A stretch of DNA of 64,000 nucleotides. Source: Hydrogenophilus sp. (GTDB lineage Bacteria; Pseudomonadota; Gammaproteobacteria; Burkholderiales; Thiobacillaceae). A program made the position numbers and the translations under genes. The stretch spans positions 60,262 through 124,261 of the forward strand of contig DYFL01000001.1 of NCBI GenBank assembly GCA_020725195.1, read 5' to 3'. Under the pieces are notes generated by a model. That model was given only the letters and a program-made list of their open reading frames with translations, did not search any database and was not told the origin of the DNA. This document shows, in pieces, positions 63,923 to 64,000 of the stretch (the stretch's first letter is position 1; every line of letters begins with the position of its first letter).

Positions 63923-64000
63923 GCGTTTGCGAGTATGGCGTCAGGGCTTGTGAAGAAACCGTAGCGAGCGGCCCGAGAGCAAGGCGGACGGAACGCAGCG

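Overview
The window is very GC-rich DNA (roughly 70% by eye), densely coding on both strands, with strong G/C preference at third codon positions. Gene content (argD-argF-argG, xseA, yajQ, pcm, tex, ppnP, yceH, a DUF6394 protein beside a K+ channel, RlmN-like and YbaK-like proteins) fits a free-living gammaproteobacterium. The CcdA plus SoxW-type thioredoxin module, a NIT-domain chemoreceptor and an FNR/ANR-type site suggest a sulfur- or nitrate-using lineage; this is inference, and I do not name a genus. No rRNA, tRNA, CRISPR array, prophage or intact insertion sequence was seen.

Layout. 1-7.7 kb: xseA (partial, leftward), then arginine synthesis (argD, argF, argG) with small genes between them, then ppnP, an HslV-like peptidase and yajQ. 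7.7-10 kb (leftward): CcdA-like membrane protein, double-thioredoxin protein and secreted cupin. 10-17.3 kb: CadC-like TPR regulator, LysR regulator divergent from a frameshifted yceI plus an extradiol-dioxygenase-like gene, K+ channel with DUF6394 partner, pcm. 17.6-21.7 kb: PAS-GGDEF-EAL protein and a chemoreceptor. 21.8-28.4 kb: isochorismatase-fold hydrolase, B12/radical SAM protein, orphan hydrogenase maturation protease, exported methyltransferase, tex carrying a repeat inside its reading frame, and a broken hicBA module. 28.7-29.7 kb: intact hicBA and an IS110 remnant. 29.7-37.4 kb: mostly leftward metabolic genes separated by repeat-filled gaps. 37.5-44.6 kb: a methyltransferase, a secreted protein, then a leftward operon HlyD - RbbA-like ABC fusion - ABC permease - glycosyltransferase. 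45-49 kb: sulfotransferase-like, glycosyltransferase and TPP-enzyme genes with heptanucleotide repeats at both ends of the glycosyltransferase. 49.1-52.2 kb: an unusual two-gene operon, a papain-like protease fused to an alpha/beta hydrolase followed by a GH46 chitosanase-like protein with a peptidoglycan-binding domain. 52.5-58.2 kb: a CZB/NIT chemoreceptor divergent from a large dCache-PAS-PAS-GGDEF-EAL protein. 58.2-64 kb: small proteins, an RlmN-like methylase, yceH, an intradiol dioxygenase, a secretin-N-like protein, a malY/patB remnant and a YbaK-family protein.

Genes acting together: argDFG supply three steps of arginine synthesis; the CcdA and thioredoxin proteins form a plausible periplasmic reductant relay; two GGDEF-EAL proteins and YajQ form a c-di-GMP layer next to two chemoreceptors; HlyD/RbbA/permease form one export complex. 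The intergenic gaps are unusually rich in at least six families of interspersed palindromic repeats. These have entered one essential-looking gene (tex) in frame, cut off a toxin gene (hicA), and flank a second, diverged copy of the argF 3' end.
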